Below, piece after piece: positions 1-6,183 of a DNA stretch of 42,812 nucleotides. The stretch is from an uncultured Erysipelotrichaceae bacterium (GTDB taxonomy: Bacteria; Bacillota_I; Bacilli_A; Erysipelotrichales; Erysipelotrichaceae), in the NCBI GenBank assembly GCA_934725085.1, contig CAKVAL010000012.1:1-42812 (forward strand), read 5' to 3'. The notes below the pieces were generated by a model. The model did not search any database. It was not told the origin of the DNA and worked only from the letters and a program-made list of their open reading frames with translations. The stretch's first letter is position 1. Every line of letters starts with the position of its first letter. The position numbers and the translations under genes are program-made.

Positions 1-21
1 AAATATAATACTTTTAAAAAA

Positions 22-59
22 TGTCCCCTAAGTTATTCCCCTAAAATGTAGACCCCTAA
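22..59. repeat. Triple CCCCTAA repeat at left edge
   Basis: The heptamer CCCCTAA occurs at 25-31, 38-44 and 53-59, the first copy preceded by TGT and the third by GA. Short repeats of this kind, close together and starting with TG, resemble the multiple terminal repeats of IS21-type insertion sequences. No transposase gene is visible next to them, so this would at most be a solo or degraded end. The repeats are seen directly; the IS link is inference and weak. Confidence 0.35.
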
Positions 60-90
60 CAAGTTTGGATACCCAATAAATATTATGATG

Positions 91-115
91 AAGCTGGATG
101 TTCCAGCTTTTTCTT
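91..115 (+). terminator. Rho-independent terminator of a gene left of the window
   Basis: A perfect 8-bp stem (91-98 with 102-109), 3-nt loop, followed by a T-rich run to 115. No gene inside the window ends here, so it probably closes a transcription unit that lies mostly to the left. Confidence 0.6.
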
Positions 116-133
116 TTGCTCATTTTAAAAAAA

Positions 134-170
134 TGTGGATAACTTTTGATTATTTGACCACTTATCCACA
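134..170. promoter_or_regulatory. Inverted pair of perfect DnaA boxes
   Basis: TGTGGATAA at 134-142 is the exact reverse complement of TTATCCACA at 162-170. TTATCCACA is the strong consensus DnaA box. The two face each other across 19 bp, just upstream of the toxin-antitoxin operon. They could bind DnaA as a regulatory or titration site. No further boxes or dnaA/dnaN genes are nearby, so this is not evidently the replication origin. Confidence 0.5.
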
Positions 171-250
171 AATTATTCCCATAATGATCTCAAGGTATTC
201 TTTTATTATCAGGTTTAGTCTATATTGAACATACAAGGAGGGATTATAAA

Positions 251-388
251 ATGAATACTGTTGAGTATGAATATTGGTTTAATAAGAAAACTATACTTAG
301 AAAGATAATTATTAATGCGACTATTGACACCATATATGACACCATGTATAATTTAATTGCATATAGATTGGAGTATGCAAATGTCTAA
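251..388 (+). CDS. Small hypothetical protein ahead of hicA (45 aa)
   Basis: A 45-codon frame that starts at ATG 251 with a strong ribosome site (AAGGAGGG, 235-242, 8 nt away) and ends at TAA 386-388, overlapping the hicA start at 381 by 8 bases. The protein is rich in Tyr, Ile and Asn and contains a duplicated DT(I/M)Y, coded by a 12-bp tandem repeat at 326-349. I do not recognise the family. The good ribosome site and overlap suggest it is translated and couples translation into hicA; it may be a leader peptide or an extra component of the operon. It is too short for its composition alone to prove coding. Confidence 0.5.
   Translation: MNTVEYEYWFNKKTILRKIIINATIDTIYDTMYNLIAYRLEYANV
326..349 (+). 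repeat. 12-bp tandem repeat in small ORF
   Basis: GACACCATATAT is followed directly by GACACCATGTAT, 11 of 12 bases identical. It sits in frame in the 45-aa ORF and yields two copies of Asp-Thr-(Ile/Met)-Tyr, so it looks like a recent slippage duplication. Confidence 0.6.
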
Positions 389-638
389 ATGGGATAAGTT
401 AATAGCACGTATCTGCAGCTTATCTAATGATTTACGTTTTGATCAAATTGAAAAGGTTTTAATAAGTTGTGGTTATGAGGTGAATTCGCCTAGAGGTGGA
501 AGTAGCCATTATACTTTTAGGAAACCAGGTTGCATGCCAATTACAATTCCAAAACATGAACCAATCAAGAAGGTGTATGTTGAAATGGTTAAAAAAGTAG
601 TAGAAAGCGAGGATAGAAAAAATGAAAAGTATTGTTGA
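381..638 (+). CDS. hicA: HicA-family mRNA interferase toxin
   Basis: An 85-aa double-stranded-RNA-binding-fold toxin expected to cleave mRNA in the cytoplasm when not bound by HicB. The HicA pattern is clear: N-terminal SKWDKLIARI, the middle FDQIEKVLISCGYEV, the Gly-rich GGSSHYTFRKPG carrying the catalytic His, and the C-terminal TIPKHEPIKKVYVEMVKKVV. I take ATG 381 as start because the protein then begins MSKWDKL as in relatives; an ATG at 357 in frame would add eight residues and lies deep in the upstream small ORF. It overlaps that ORF by 8 bases and hicB by 17, so the three are probably translated together. The toxin-first order is the usual hicAB order. Confidence 0.88.
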   Translation: MSKWDKLIARICSLSNDLRFDQIEKVLISCGYEVNSPRGGSSHYTFRKPGCMPITIPKHEPIKKVYVEMVKKVVESEDRKNEKYC

Positions 639-984
639 TTATATGTCTTTGCCATATCGTTTAGAAATTGTTGAAGATAAAAGCGAAGGTGGTTATGTTG
701 CTTCTTATCCTGATTTGCCTGGATGTTTAACTTGCGGAGAAACTATTGATGAAGTAGCAAAAAATGCTAATGATGCAAAAAAAGAATGGTTATTAGCAGC
801 AATCGAAGAAAATATTGATATCCCAGAACCTGATACACTGGATAATTATTCTGGACAATTTAAATTAAGAATGCCAAAAAGTCTGCACAAATCTCTAGCT
901 AATCACGCTTTAAGAGAAGGCATCAGTATGAATCAATACTGTTTGTATCTGCTATCAAAAAATGATGGTTTATCATTAAAATAG
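622..984 (+). CDS. hicB: HicB-family antitoxin
   Basis: A 120-aa antitoxin for the preceding HicA. The N-terminal half has the degenerate RNase H-like HicB fold (YRLEIVEDKSEGGYVASYPDLPGC, roughly 11-34). The C-terminal part (about 84-115, FKLRMPKSLHKSLANHA followed by a short helix with ISMNQYCLYLL) is a ribbon-helix-helix DNA-binding domain. HicB proteins with such a tail bind their own operator and repress the operon, so autoregulation from a promoter upstream of 251 is expected. It starts inside the 3' end of hicA with GAGG at 609-612 as ribosome site. The two domains give high confidence. Confidence 0.88.
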   Translation: MKSIVDYMSLPYRLEIVEDKSEGGYVASYPDLPGCLTCGETIDEVAKNANDAKKEWLLAAIEENIDIPEPDTLDNYSGQFKLRMPKSLHKSLANHALREGISMNQYCLYLLSKNDGLSLK

Positions 985-993
985 GTGTTTTAT

Positions 994-1374
994 ATGGATT
1001 GTTATTGAAGCTCTTTCGAAACTTTTAAGAGTAATATATGCCATGAAGTTAAGGAAAAAGGTGATATCCAATTTCTTATTGATACTCTTGAGAGTAATCG
1101 TATTAGAGAATTGTTTGATAAAAAATGGTATCTAGAAGCACTGTATTTATTGGGTATGACTGATTACCTTTCTAATATTAATGATGTACCAATTTGTACA
1201 AATTATAACGATATTAGGAAATGTAAACTTAGTAAAATAGTATATCCTACTGGTATCCTAATTAGAGCAGCCGTTTCAAATGATGAGAGTGTTAAACAAA
1301 GAGCTTTAAAAGAGGCTATTCCCGAATTTTTAAGGTTTAATATTGTTGAAGCTGATATAAGAAACGTTGTATAG
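994..1374 (+). pseudogene. Conserved small protein gene with TGA at codon 5
   Basis: An ATG at 994 with AGGTG (983-987) as ribosome site reads Met-Asp-Cys-Tyr and then TGA at 1006-1008. The same frame stays open for 121 more codons to TAG 1372-1374, starting SSFETFKSNICHEVKEKGDI and ending FLRFNIVEADIRNVV. The only non-ATG restart candidate in frame is TTG at 1111, about a third of the way in and without a ribosome site. The frame behind the stop looks fully coding, so one nonsense change seems to have silenced the gene, unless TGA is read through. I have an impression of intact relatives in other Firmicutes but know no function. Its position behind hicB and before a terminator makes it the last gene of the toxin-antitoxin operon. 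A sequencing error is possible. Confidence 0.6.
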
Positions 1375-1402
1375 AATCAAGGTTTAGATGGCCTTGATTT
1401 TT
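1375..1402 (+). terminator. Terminator of the hicAB operon
   Basis: An 8-bp stem AATCAAGG/CCTTGATT (1375-1382 with 1392-1399), 9-nt loop, ending in five T residues. It starts directly after the TAG of the broken third gene and separates this operon from the CIRCE-controlled heat-shock promoter. Confidence 0.8.
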
Positions 1403-1426
1403 GTTTGAAAAAAAATTTAAAATATT

Positions 1427-1453
1427 TTAGCACTAGTTGTTGACAAGTGCTAA
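1427..1453. promoter_or_regulatory. CIRCE operator 1 (hrcA operon)
   Basis: TTAGCACTA-N9-AAGTGCTAA. This matches the CIRCE consensus TTAGCACTC-N9-GAGTGCTAA except at the innermost base pair, where both arms changed and the symmetry was lost. The -35 box of the hrcA promoter (1440-1445) lies within it, so bound HrcA would block RNA polymerase. Confidence 0.93.
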
Positions 1454-1468
1454 ATATGTTGGTAGTAT
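1440..1468 (+). promoter_or_regulatory. Sigma-A promoter of hrcA-grpE-dnaK-dnaJ
   Basis: TTGACA (1440-1445), 17-bp spacer, TAGTAT (1463-1468). The perfect -35 is embedded in CIRCE 1 and the start of transcription would fall inside or just before CIRCE 2, so both operators flank the promoter core. Confidence 0.8.
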
Positions 1469-1469
1469 A

Positions 1470-1496
1470 TTAGCAGAAGTAAGATAAGAGTGCTAA
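1470..1496. promoter_or_regulatory. CIRCE operator 2, degenerate left arm
   Basis: TTAGCAGAA-N9-GAGTGCTAA. The right arm is a perfect CIRCE half-site; the left arm keeps TTAGCA and loses the inner CTC. It has exactly the CIRCE spacing, lies in the 5' leader and touches the hrcA ribosome site (AGGAGG at 1498 onward). Its centre is 43 bp from that of CIRCE 1, near four DNA turns. Confidence 0.75.
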
Positions 1497-1510
1497 AGGA
1501 GGTGGCAAAT

Positions 1511-2524
1511 ATGATGACGCAAAGAATGATTGAAATATTAAAAGCTATCATTGATGAATTCATCAATACTGCTGAGCCGGTTGCCTCTAAGACGTTAGTA
1601 GAGGAGTACCACTTACCTTATTCTAGTGCCACTATCAGAAATGATATGGCTATCCTTGAGGCTGAGGGTTATCTTGAAAAACCTCATACTTCAGCTGGAA
1701 GAATTCCTTCCAATAAGGGATATAAATATTATTGTGAGAATCTATTGGACAAGGGTCTTGATGATAAAGTTAAATATGAAGTTGCAAACATCTTCTCTGA
1801 TTCAACAATGAATGTAGAAGATTGTGTGAAACAGTCATGTAGAATGATATCGGATATGACAAATCTTACAAGTGGTGTGTTGGGTCCTAATGCGAACTTA
1901 CAAACACTTGAGCATATTGCCTTGTTTCCATTAGATGATAAAACAGCGGTTTGTGTCTTTGTGACCAACACTGGTCATACAGAAAATAAGACATTTAACT
2001 TTAAGGATAGTGTTTCTGCTGAGGATATCAAGACTTGTACTGATATCTTAAATGACCGCTTAAAGGGAACACAAATATCTGATTTAAAAGAAAAGTTAGA
2101 GTCAATTAGACCAATTCTTGTAAACAATGTCAAACGCCATGAAATGTTGTTCAATGCGTTTATTGGAGCCTTTACAAGATTTGCGAGTGAAAAGTTATAT
2201 TTCTCAGGCACTTCTAATTTGATGTATCAACCAGAATTCTCCGATACCGAGAAGCTTAAGGAATTAATCAAAATATTTGATGATCCAAATAAGATTAAGG
2301 AAATCGTTGCAGAAGATAATGGCGAAAATCAAGTTACGGCTATTATGCCAAAGGGTACTGAACTAATATGGAAAGATGATATGGCTATTGTTACTACTGA
2401 TGTAAGACTTTCTAAGAAAGAAATTGGTAAGTTGATGGTCATGGGTCCAAGACGTATGGAATATAATCGTGTGTTATCATTGATGTCGTTGATTTCTAAG
2501 GCTTTGGATGATATCTACAAGTAG
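1511..2524 (+). CDS. hrcA: Heat-inducible transcription repressor HrcA
   Basis: A 337-aa repressor that binds CIRCE and depends on GroEL in other Firmicutes for activity. The N-terminal winged helix-turn-helix is clear: TQRMIEILKAIIDEFINTAE, then SSATIRNDMAILEAEGYLEK and HTSAGRIPSNKGYKYY (to about residue 75). The rest is the GAF-like dimer domain, with FFSGTSNLMYQPEF-type residues near 230. I chose ATG 1511, 8 nt behind AGGAGG; a GTG at 1490 in frame lies upstream of the ribosome site and inside CIRCE 2. First gene of the chaperone operon and thus autoregulated through the two operators before it. Confidence 0.95.
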   Translation: MMTQRMIEILKAIIDEFINTAEPVASKTLVEEYHLPYSSATIRNDMAILEAEGYLEKPHTSAGRIPSNKGYKYYCENLLDKGLDDKVKYEVANIFSDSTMNVEDCVKQSCRMISDMTNLTSGVLGPNANLQTLEHIALFPLDDKTAVCVFVTNTGHTENKTFNFKDSVSAEDIKTCTDILNDRLKGTQISDLKEKLESIRPILVNNVKRHEMLFNAFIGAFTRFASEKLYFSGTSNLMYQPEFSDTEKLKELIKIFDDPNKIKEIVAEDNGENQVTAIMPKGTELIWKDDMAIVTTDVRLSKKEIGKLMVMGPRRMEYNRVLSLMSLISKALDDIYK

Positions 2525-2535
2525 AAAGGAAATTC

Positions 2536-3105
2536 ATGGAAGAAAATAAAGAATTAAAAGAAGAAGTAAAGGAAACTGAGGAATCAAATACTGGGCTCGA
2601 ATCTGCTGGGCAAGAAGCTGAGGTCGAAGAAGATATCGAACCTAGCGTGGAAGATAAACTTCAAGGTGAGATTGACGACTTAAAGTCTGAAGTTGATCGC
2701 TTGAAGAATGCATATGCAAAGGCTTATGCGGATACGGAGAATGTAAAAAGAAGACTTCAAACTGAGGCTGATACAAATAAGAAGTATCGTATACAAAGTT
2801 TTGCGAAGGAAATCCTTCCAGCTATCGATAATCTAGAAAGAGCGTTGGCTGCAAGTGATGAAAGTGAATCGCAATTAAAGAAGGGTGTTGAAATGATCTA
2901 TAATCAACTAATCAAATCTTTAAAGGATGAAGGTGTTGAGGAAATAGATTGTTTGAATAAAAAATTTGATCCTAATTTCGAACAATCAATCATGGTTGAA
3001 AAGAAAGAGGGGGTTGAACCTGGTGTAGTAATTGAAGTACTACAAAAAGGTTATATGTTAAAGGATCGCGTATTAAGAGCTGCGATGGTAAAGATTAGCG
3101 AATAA
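2536..3105 (+). CDS. grpE: Nucleotide exchange factor GrpE
   Basis: A 189-aa DnaK cofactor that releases ADP from DnaK. The N-terminus (1-40) is acidic and disordered, followed by a long dimerising coiled coil (about 40-95) with YAKAYADTENVKRRLQTEAD, and the beta-rich C-terminal head with ALAASDESESQL, GVEEIDCLNKKFDPNFEQSIM and LKDRVLRAAMVKIS. These match the GrpE signature. It lies 11 bp behind hrcA and 19 bp ahead of dnaK with its own ribosome site (AAAGGA), in the standard hrcA-grpE-dnaK order. Confidence 0.96.
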   Translation: MEENKELKEEVKETEESNTGLESAGQEAEVEEDIEPSVEDKLQGEIDDLKSEVDRLKNAYAKAYADTENVKRRLQTEADTNKKYRIQSFAKEILPAIDNLERALAASDESESQLKKGVEMIYNQLIKSLKDEGVEEIDCLNKKFDPNFEQSIMVEKKEGVEPGVVIEVLQKGYMLKDRVLRAAMVKISE

Positions 3106-3124
3106 ATTTAGGAGGAAATGAAAA

Positions 3125-4933
3125 ATGAGTAAAATTATTGGTATTGACTTAGGTACAACAAACAGTTGTGTTAGTGTTATGGAAGGTGGTGAAGCTAAGG
3201 TCATCACAAATCCAGAAGGTAATAGAACAACTCCATCTGTAGTAGCATTTAAGGATGGTGAAATCGTAGTTGGTGAAGCTGCAAAAAGACAAGCAGTTAC
3301 AAATAAGGACACAGTATCTTCAGTAAAGAGATTAATGGGTTCTAGTGAAAAGATTCATGCAAACGGTAAGACATATACACCACAAGAAATCAGTGCTATG
3401 ATTCTTCAATACTTAAAGAAGTATGCTGAAGAATATCTTGGCGAACCAGTAACAAAGGCTGTTATTACAGTTCCTGCTTACTTCAATGATGCTCAACGTC
3501 AAGCAACTAAGGATGCTGGTAAGATTGCTGGTTTAGATGTAGAAAGAATTATCAATGAACCAACAGCTGCTTCTTTAGCTTTCGGTATTGATAAGACTGA
3601 TAAGGAACAAAGGGTTCTAGTATTCGACTTAGGTGGTGGTACATTTGATGTTTCTATCATTGATATGTCAGAAGGTACATTTGAAGTTTTAGCTACTGCT
3701 GGTGATAACCATTTAGGTGGTGATGACTTTGATAATGTTATTGTTGATTGGATGGCTGATGAGTTCAAGAAACAATACAATATTGATTTGAAGGCTGATC
3801 GTATGGCTCTTCAAAGAATGAAGGAAGCTGCTGAAAAGGCTAAGAAAGATTTAAGTGGTACTTTACAAGCTCACATCTCTCTACCATTCATTTCAGCTAA
3901 TCAATCTGGTCCATTACACTTTGAAACAGATTTAACAAGAGCTAACTTCGATAAGATGACTAAGTTCTTGGTTGATAGAACAGTAGTTCCAGTAAAACAA
4001 GCTCTAAAGGATGCTGGCTTAAGTCCTAATGACTTGAATCAAGTATTACTAGTTGGTGGTTCAACAAGAATTCCTGCTGTTCAAGAAGCTGTTAAGAAAG
4101 AATTGGGCAAGGAACCTAACAAGTCTGTTAACCCAGATGAAGTAGTAGCTATGGGTGCCGCAATTCAAGGTGGTATCTTAGGTGGTGAAAACCCTCATGA
4201 TGTATTGTTACTAGATGTTACTCCATTGTCTTTGGGTATTGAAACATTAGGTGGTGTTATGACTGTATTGATTCCACGTAATACAACAATTCCTACAAGT
4301 AAGTCACAAATCTTCTCAACTGCTGCTGATAACCAACCAGCTGTTGATATCCATGTATTACAAGGTGAAAGACCAATGGCTAATGACAACAAGACTCTTG
4401 GCAACTTCCAATTAACTGGTATTGCACCAGCAAGACGTGGAGTTCCACAAATTGAAGTTAAGTTTGATATCGATGTTAATGGCATCGTTCATGTATCAGC
4501 TACTGATAAGGCTACTAACAAGTCTCAAGATATTACAATTTCTAATCCTAATGGTTTAAGTGATGAAGAAATCGATAGAATGGTAAAAGAGGCTGAGGAT
4601 AACAAGGATGCTGATGAAAAGCGTAAGGAAGAAATCGAATTAAAGAATAGAGCTGAAGGTTTCATTGCTCAAATCGATCAAACTCTAGAGGCTGAAAATC
4701 CTAATGTTACTGAGGATCAAAAGAAGCAAGTTAAGCAGTTAAGAGATGAACTTCAAAAGGCTGTTGATGAAAATGACTATGCTACTTTAAAGACTAAGTT
4801 AGATGAACTTGAAAAGGCAGCTCAAGCTATGTCTGAAGCTATGTACCAACAAGCTCAAGCGCAAGGTCAACAAGGTCCAAGCAGTGATCCTGCAGATGAT
4901 GTAGTAGATGCAGACTTTACAAAGAAAGACTAA
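3125..4933 (+). CDS. dnaK: Chaperone protein DnaK (Hsp70)
   Basis: A 602-aa ATP-dependent cytoplasmic chaperone. The actin-like ATPase domain carries IGIDLGTTNSCVSVMEGG at the start, VFDLGGGTFDVSIID near 165-180 and VLLVGGSTRIPAVQ near 310. The linker and substrate-binding domain follow (DVTPLSLGIETLGG, about 360 on), then the helical lid and a tail ending DPADDVVDADFTKKD. It lacks the insert typical of Gram-negative DnaK, as expected in Firmicutes. A strong TAGGAGG ribosome site precedes ATG. It works with the adjacent grpE and dnaJ, and a hairpin follows the gene. Confidence 0.98.
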   Translation: MSKIIGIDLGTTNSCVSVMEGGEAKVITNPEGNRTTPSVVAFKDGEIVVGEAAKRQAVTNKDTVSSVKRLMGSSEKIHANGKTYTPQEISAMILQYLKKYAEEYLGEPVTKAVITVPAYFNDAQRQATKDAGKIAGLDVERIINEPTAASLAFGIDKTDKEQRVLVFDLGGGTFDVSIIDMSEGTFEVLATAGDNHLGGDDFDNVIVDWMADEFKKQYNIDLKADRMALQRMKEAAEKAKKDLSGTLQAHISLPFISANQSGPLHFETDLTRANFDKMTKFLVDRTVVPVKQALKDAGLSPNDLNQVLLVGGSTRIPAVQEAVKKELGKEPNKSVNPDEVVAMGAAIQGGILGGENPHDVLLLDVTPLSLGIETLGGVMTVLIPRNTTIPTSKSQIFSTAADNQPAVDIHVLQGERPMANDNKTLGNFQLTGIAPARRGVPQIEVKFDIDVNGIVHVSATDKATNKSQDITISNPNGLSDEEIDRMVKEAEDNKDADEKRKEEIELKNRAEGFIAQIDQTLEAENPNVTEDQKKQVKQLRDELQKAVDENDYATLKTKLDELEKAAQAMSEAMYQQAQAQGQQGPSSDPADDVVDADFTKKD

Positions 4934-4939
4934 TATTAT

Positions 4940-4963
4940 AAAGAAGGAAGCAATTCCTTCTTT
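4940..4963 (+). promoter_or_regulatory. GCAA-capped hairpin between dnaK and dnaJ
   Basis: A perfect 10-bp stem AAAGAAGGAA/TTCCTTCTTT closed by the GNRA-type tetraloop GCAA. There is no T-run behind it, so it is unlikely to be a full terminator. It could be an mRNA stability or processing element that makes dnaK mRNA more abundant than dnaJ mRNA. The structure is seen directly; the role is inferred. Confidence 0.6.
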
Positions 4964-4989
4964 GCACATACAAGGAAGGTGATATAAAT

Positions 4990-6114
4990 ATGGCAAAAAG
5001 AGATTATTATGAGGTACTAGGTGTTTCTAAGGGTGCTAGTGCTGATGAAATAAAAAAAGCTTATCGTAAATTAGCCAAAAAGTATCATCCTGATGTAAAT
5101 AAGGCTAAGGATGCTGAAGAGAAGTTTAAGGAAATAAATGAGGCCTACGAAGTACTATCTGATGATCAAAAGAAGCAGATATATGATAACTATGGTTTTG
5201 ATGGTCTTGAAGGTAATATGGGACAAAATGGCTTCTCTAATTTCTCAGGAGGCTTTGACGATTTAGGTGATATCTTCTCTCAATTCATGGGAGGCATGGG
5301 CGGTTTTGGAGGCTTTAGTAGAGGAACTTCTAGACAAAGTGGTCCAATTAAAGGCGAGAACAAATACGTTCAAATGTCTATTGAATTCTTAGAGGCAGTC
5401 AAAGGTGCTACTAAGACTATTAAAGTATCAGTAGATCGTAAGTGTCCTAAGTGTAACGGTACTGGTGCTAAGTCAGCTAGTGATATTAAGACATGTCCTA
5501 GATGTAATGGCAGTGGTAAGGTGACAAGTGCTAAGCGTACACCATTTGGTATGATGCAGTCAGTTGTTGATTGTCCTGATTGTCATGGTAGTGGTAAGAC
5601 TATTACTAATAAGTGTCCTGAATGTGGCGGTGCAGGTTATGAAACTAAGGTAGAAACCGTAGAGATTAAGATTCCAGCAGGTATTTCAACAGGTCAACAA
5701 GTAAGAGTTGCAGGTTATGGTGAAAGAGGCTATAACGGTGGTGATAATGGTGACTTGTATATTGAAATTATTGTTAAGTCACATGACTTCTTTGTAAGAG
5801 AGGGCAATGATATCTATGTTGAAGTTCCTATTTCAGCAGTAGATGCAACCCTTGGTACTACAATTGATGTGCCTACTTGTAATGGTGAATGTGAATTAAA
5901 TATTCCAGCCGGTACTCAACCTGGTCAAAAGTTACGTTTAAGGGGTTATGGTGTTAAGTCACTTAGAACTAATGCGGTTGGTGATCAATACTGTGTGATT
6001 AAGGTTGTTATTCCTACTAAGTTAAGTAGAGAGGAAAAGGAACTTTATACTAAGTTACAGGGTAAGTCTGGTAAGGAATCAGTTTTTGATAAGTTTAAGA
6101 AATCTTTTAAGTAA
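4990..6114 (+). CDS. dnaJ: Chaperone protein DnaJ (Hsp40)
   Basis: A 374-aa co-chaperone that stimulates the DnaK ATPase and binds unfolded clients. The J domain (1-70) has HPD at 33-35. A Gly/Phe-rich stretch follows (about 75-120). Four CxxCxGxG-type zinc repeats start near 152 (CPKCNGTG, CPRCNGSG, CPDCHGSG, CPECGGAG), then the two beta-barrel client domains with VRVAGYGERGYNGGDNGDLY and a C-terminal dimer end. It starts with AAGGAAGGTGAT as ribosome site 56 bp behind dnaK, the gap holding the GCAA hairpin. Full-length type I DnaJ. Confidence 0.97.
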   Translation: MAKRDYYEVLGVSKGASADEIKKAYRKLAKKYHPDVNKAKDAEEKFKEINEAYEVLSDDQKKQIYDNYGFDGLEGNMGQNGFSNFSGGFDDLGDIFSQFMGGMGGFGGFSRGTSRQSGPIKGENKYVQMSIEFLEAVKGATKTIKVSVDRKCPKCNGTGAKSASDIKTCPRCNGSGKVTSAKRTPFGMMQSVVDCPDCHGSGKTITNKCPECGGAGYETKVETVEIKIPAGISTGQQVRVAGYGERGYNGGDNGDLYIEIIVKSHDFFVREGNDIYVEVPISAVDATLGTTIDVPTCNGECELNIPAGTQPGQKLRLRGYGVKSLRTNAVGDQYCVIKVVIPTKLSREEKELYTKLQGKSGKESVFDKFKKSFK

Positions 6115-6130
6115 GGGTAATTCCTTACTT
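6109..6130 (+). promoter_or_regulatory. Hairpin spanning the dnaJ stop codon
   Basis: An 8-bp stem AAGTAAGG/CCTTACTT with a 6-nt loop; the TAA stop of dnaJ (6112-6114) lies in its left arm. It is followed by TAAAAATAAGG rather than T residues, so it would be only a partial terminator before clpB. Confidence 0.45.
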
Positions 6131-6145
6131 TAAAAATAAGGTGTA

Positions 6146-6172
6146 TTAGCACTCTAGTAGTTGAAGTGCTAG
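6146..6172. promoter_or_regulatory. CIRCE operator 3 upstream of clpB
   Basis: TTAGCACTC-N9-AAGTGCTAG: a perfect left arm, and a right arm with two changes from GAGTGCTAA. It lies between dnaJ and clpB and ends 11 bp before the clpB ATG, next to the ribosome site (AAGGAGA, 6174-6180). It indicates separate HrcA control of clpB. No strong -35/-10 pair is visible in front of it. Confidence 0.85.
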
Positions 6173-6183
6173 AAAGGAGAATT

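Noticed and set aside
1..250. Replication origin suggested by the DnaA boxes
   Set aside because: Only two boxes, no dnaA, dnaN, rnpA or rpmH next to them, and no extended AT-rich unwinding region with box clusters.
1006..1032. Possible selenocysteine insertion at the TGA, since a 6-bp stem (1010-1015 with 1027-1032) follows it
   Set aside because: The stem is short with a wobble pair and an 11-nt loop, no selenium genes are visible, and nothing known calls for selenocysteine here. A simple nonsense mutation is more likely.
1490..1510. GTG at 1490 as hrcA start, and GTG at 6166 as clpB start
   Set aside because: Both lie within CIRCE elements and upstream of or inside the ribosome site; the ATG codons at 1511 and 6184 are correctly spaced.
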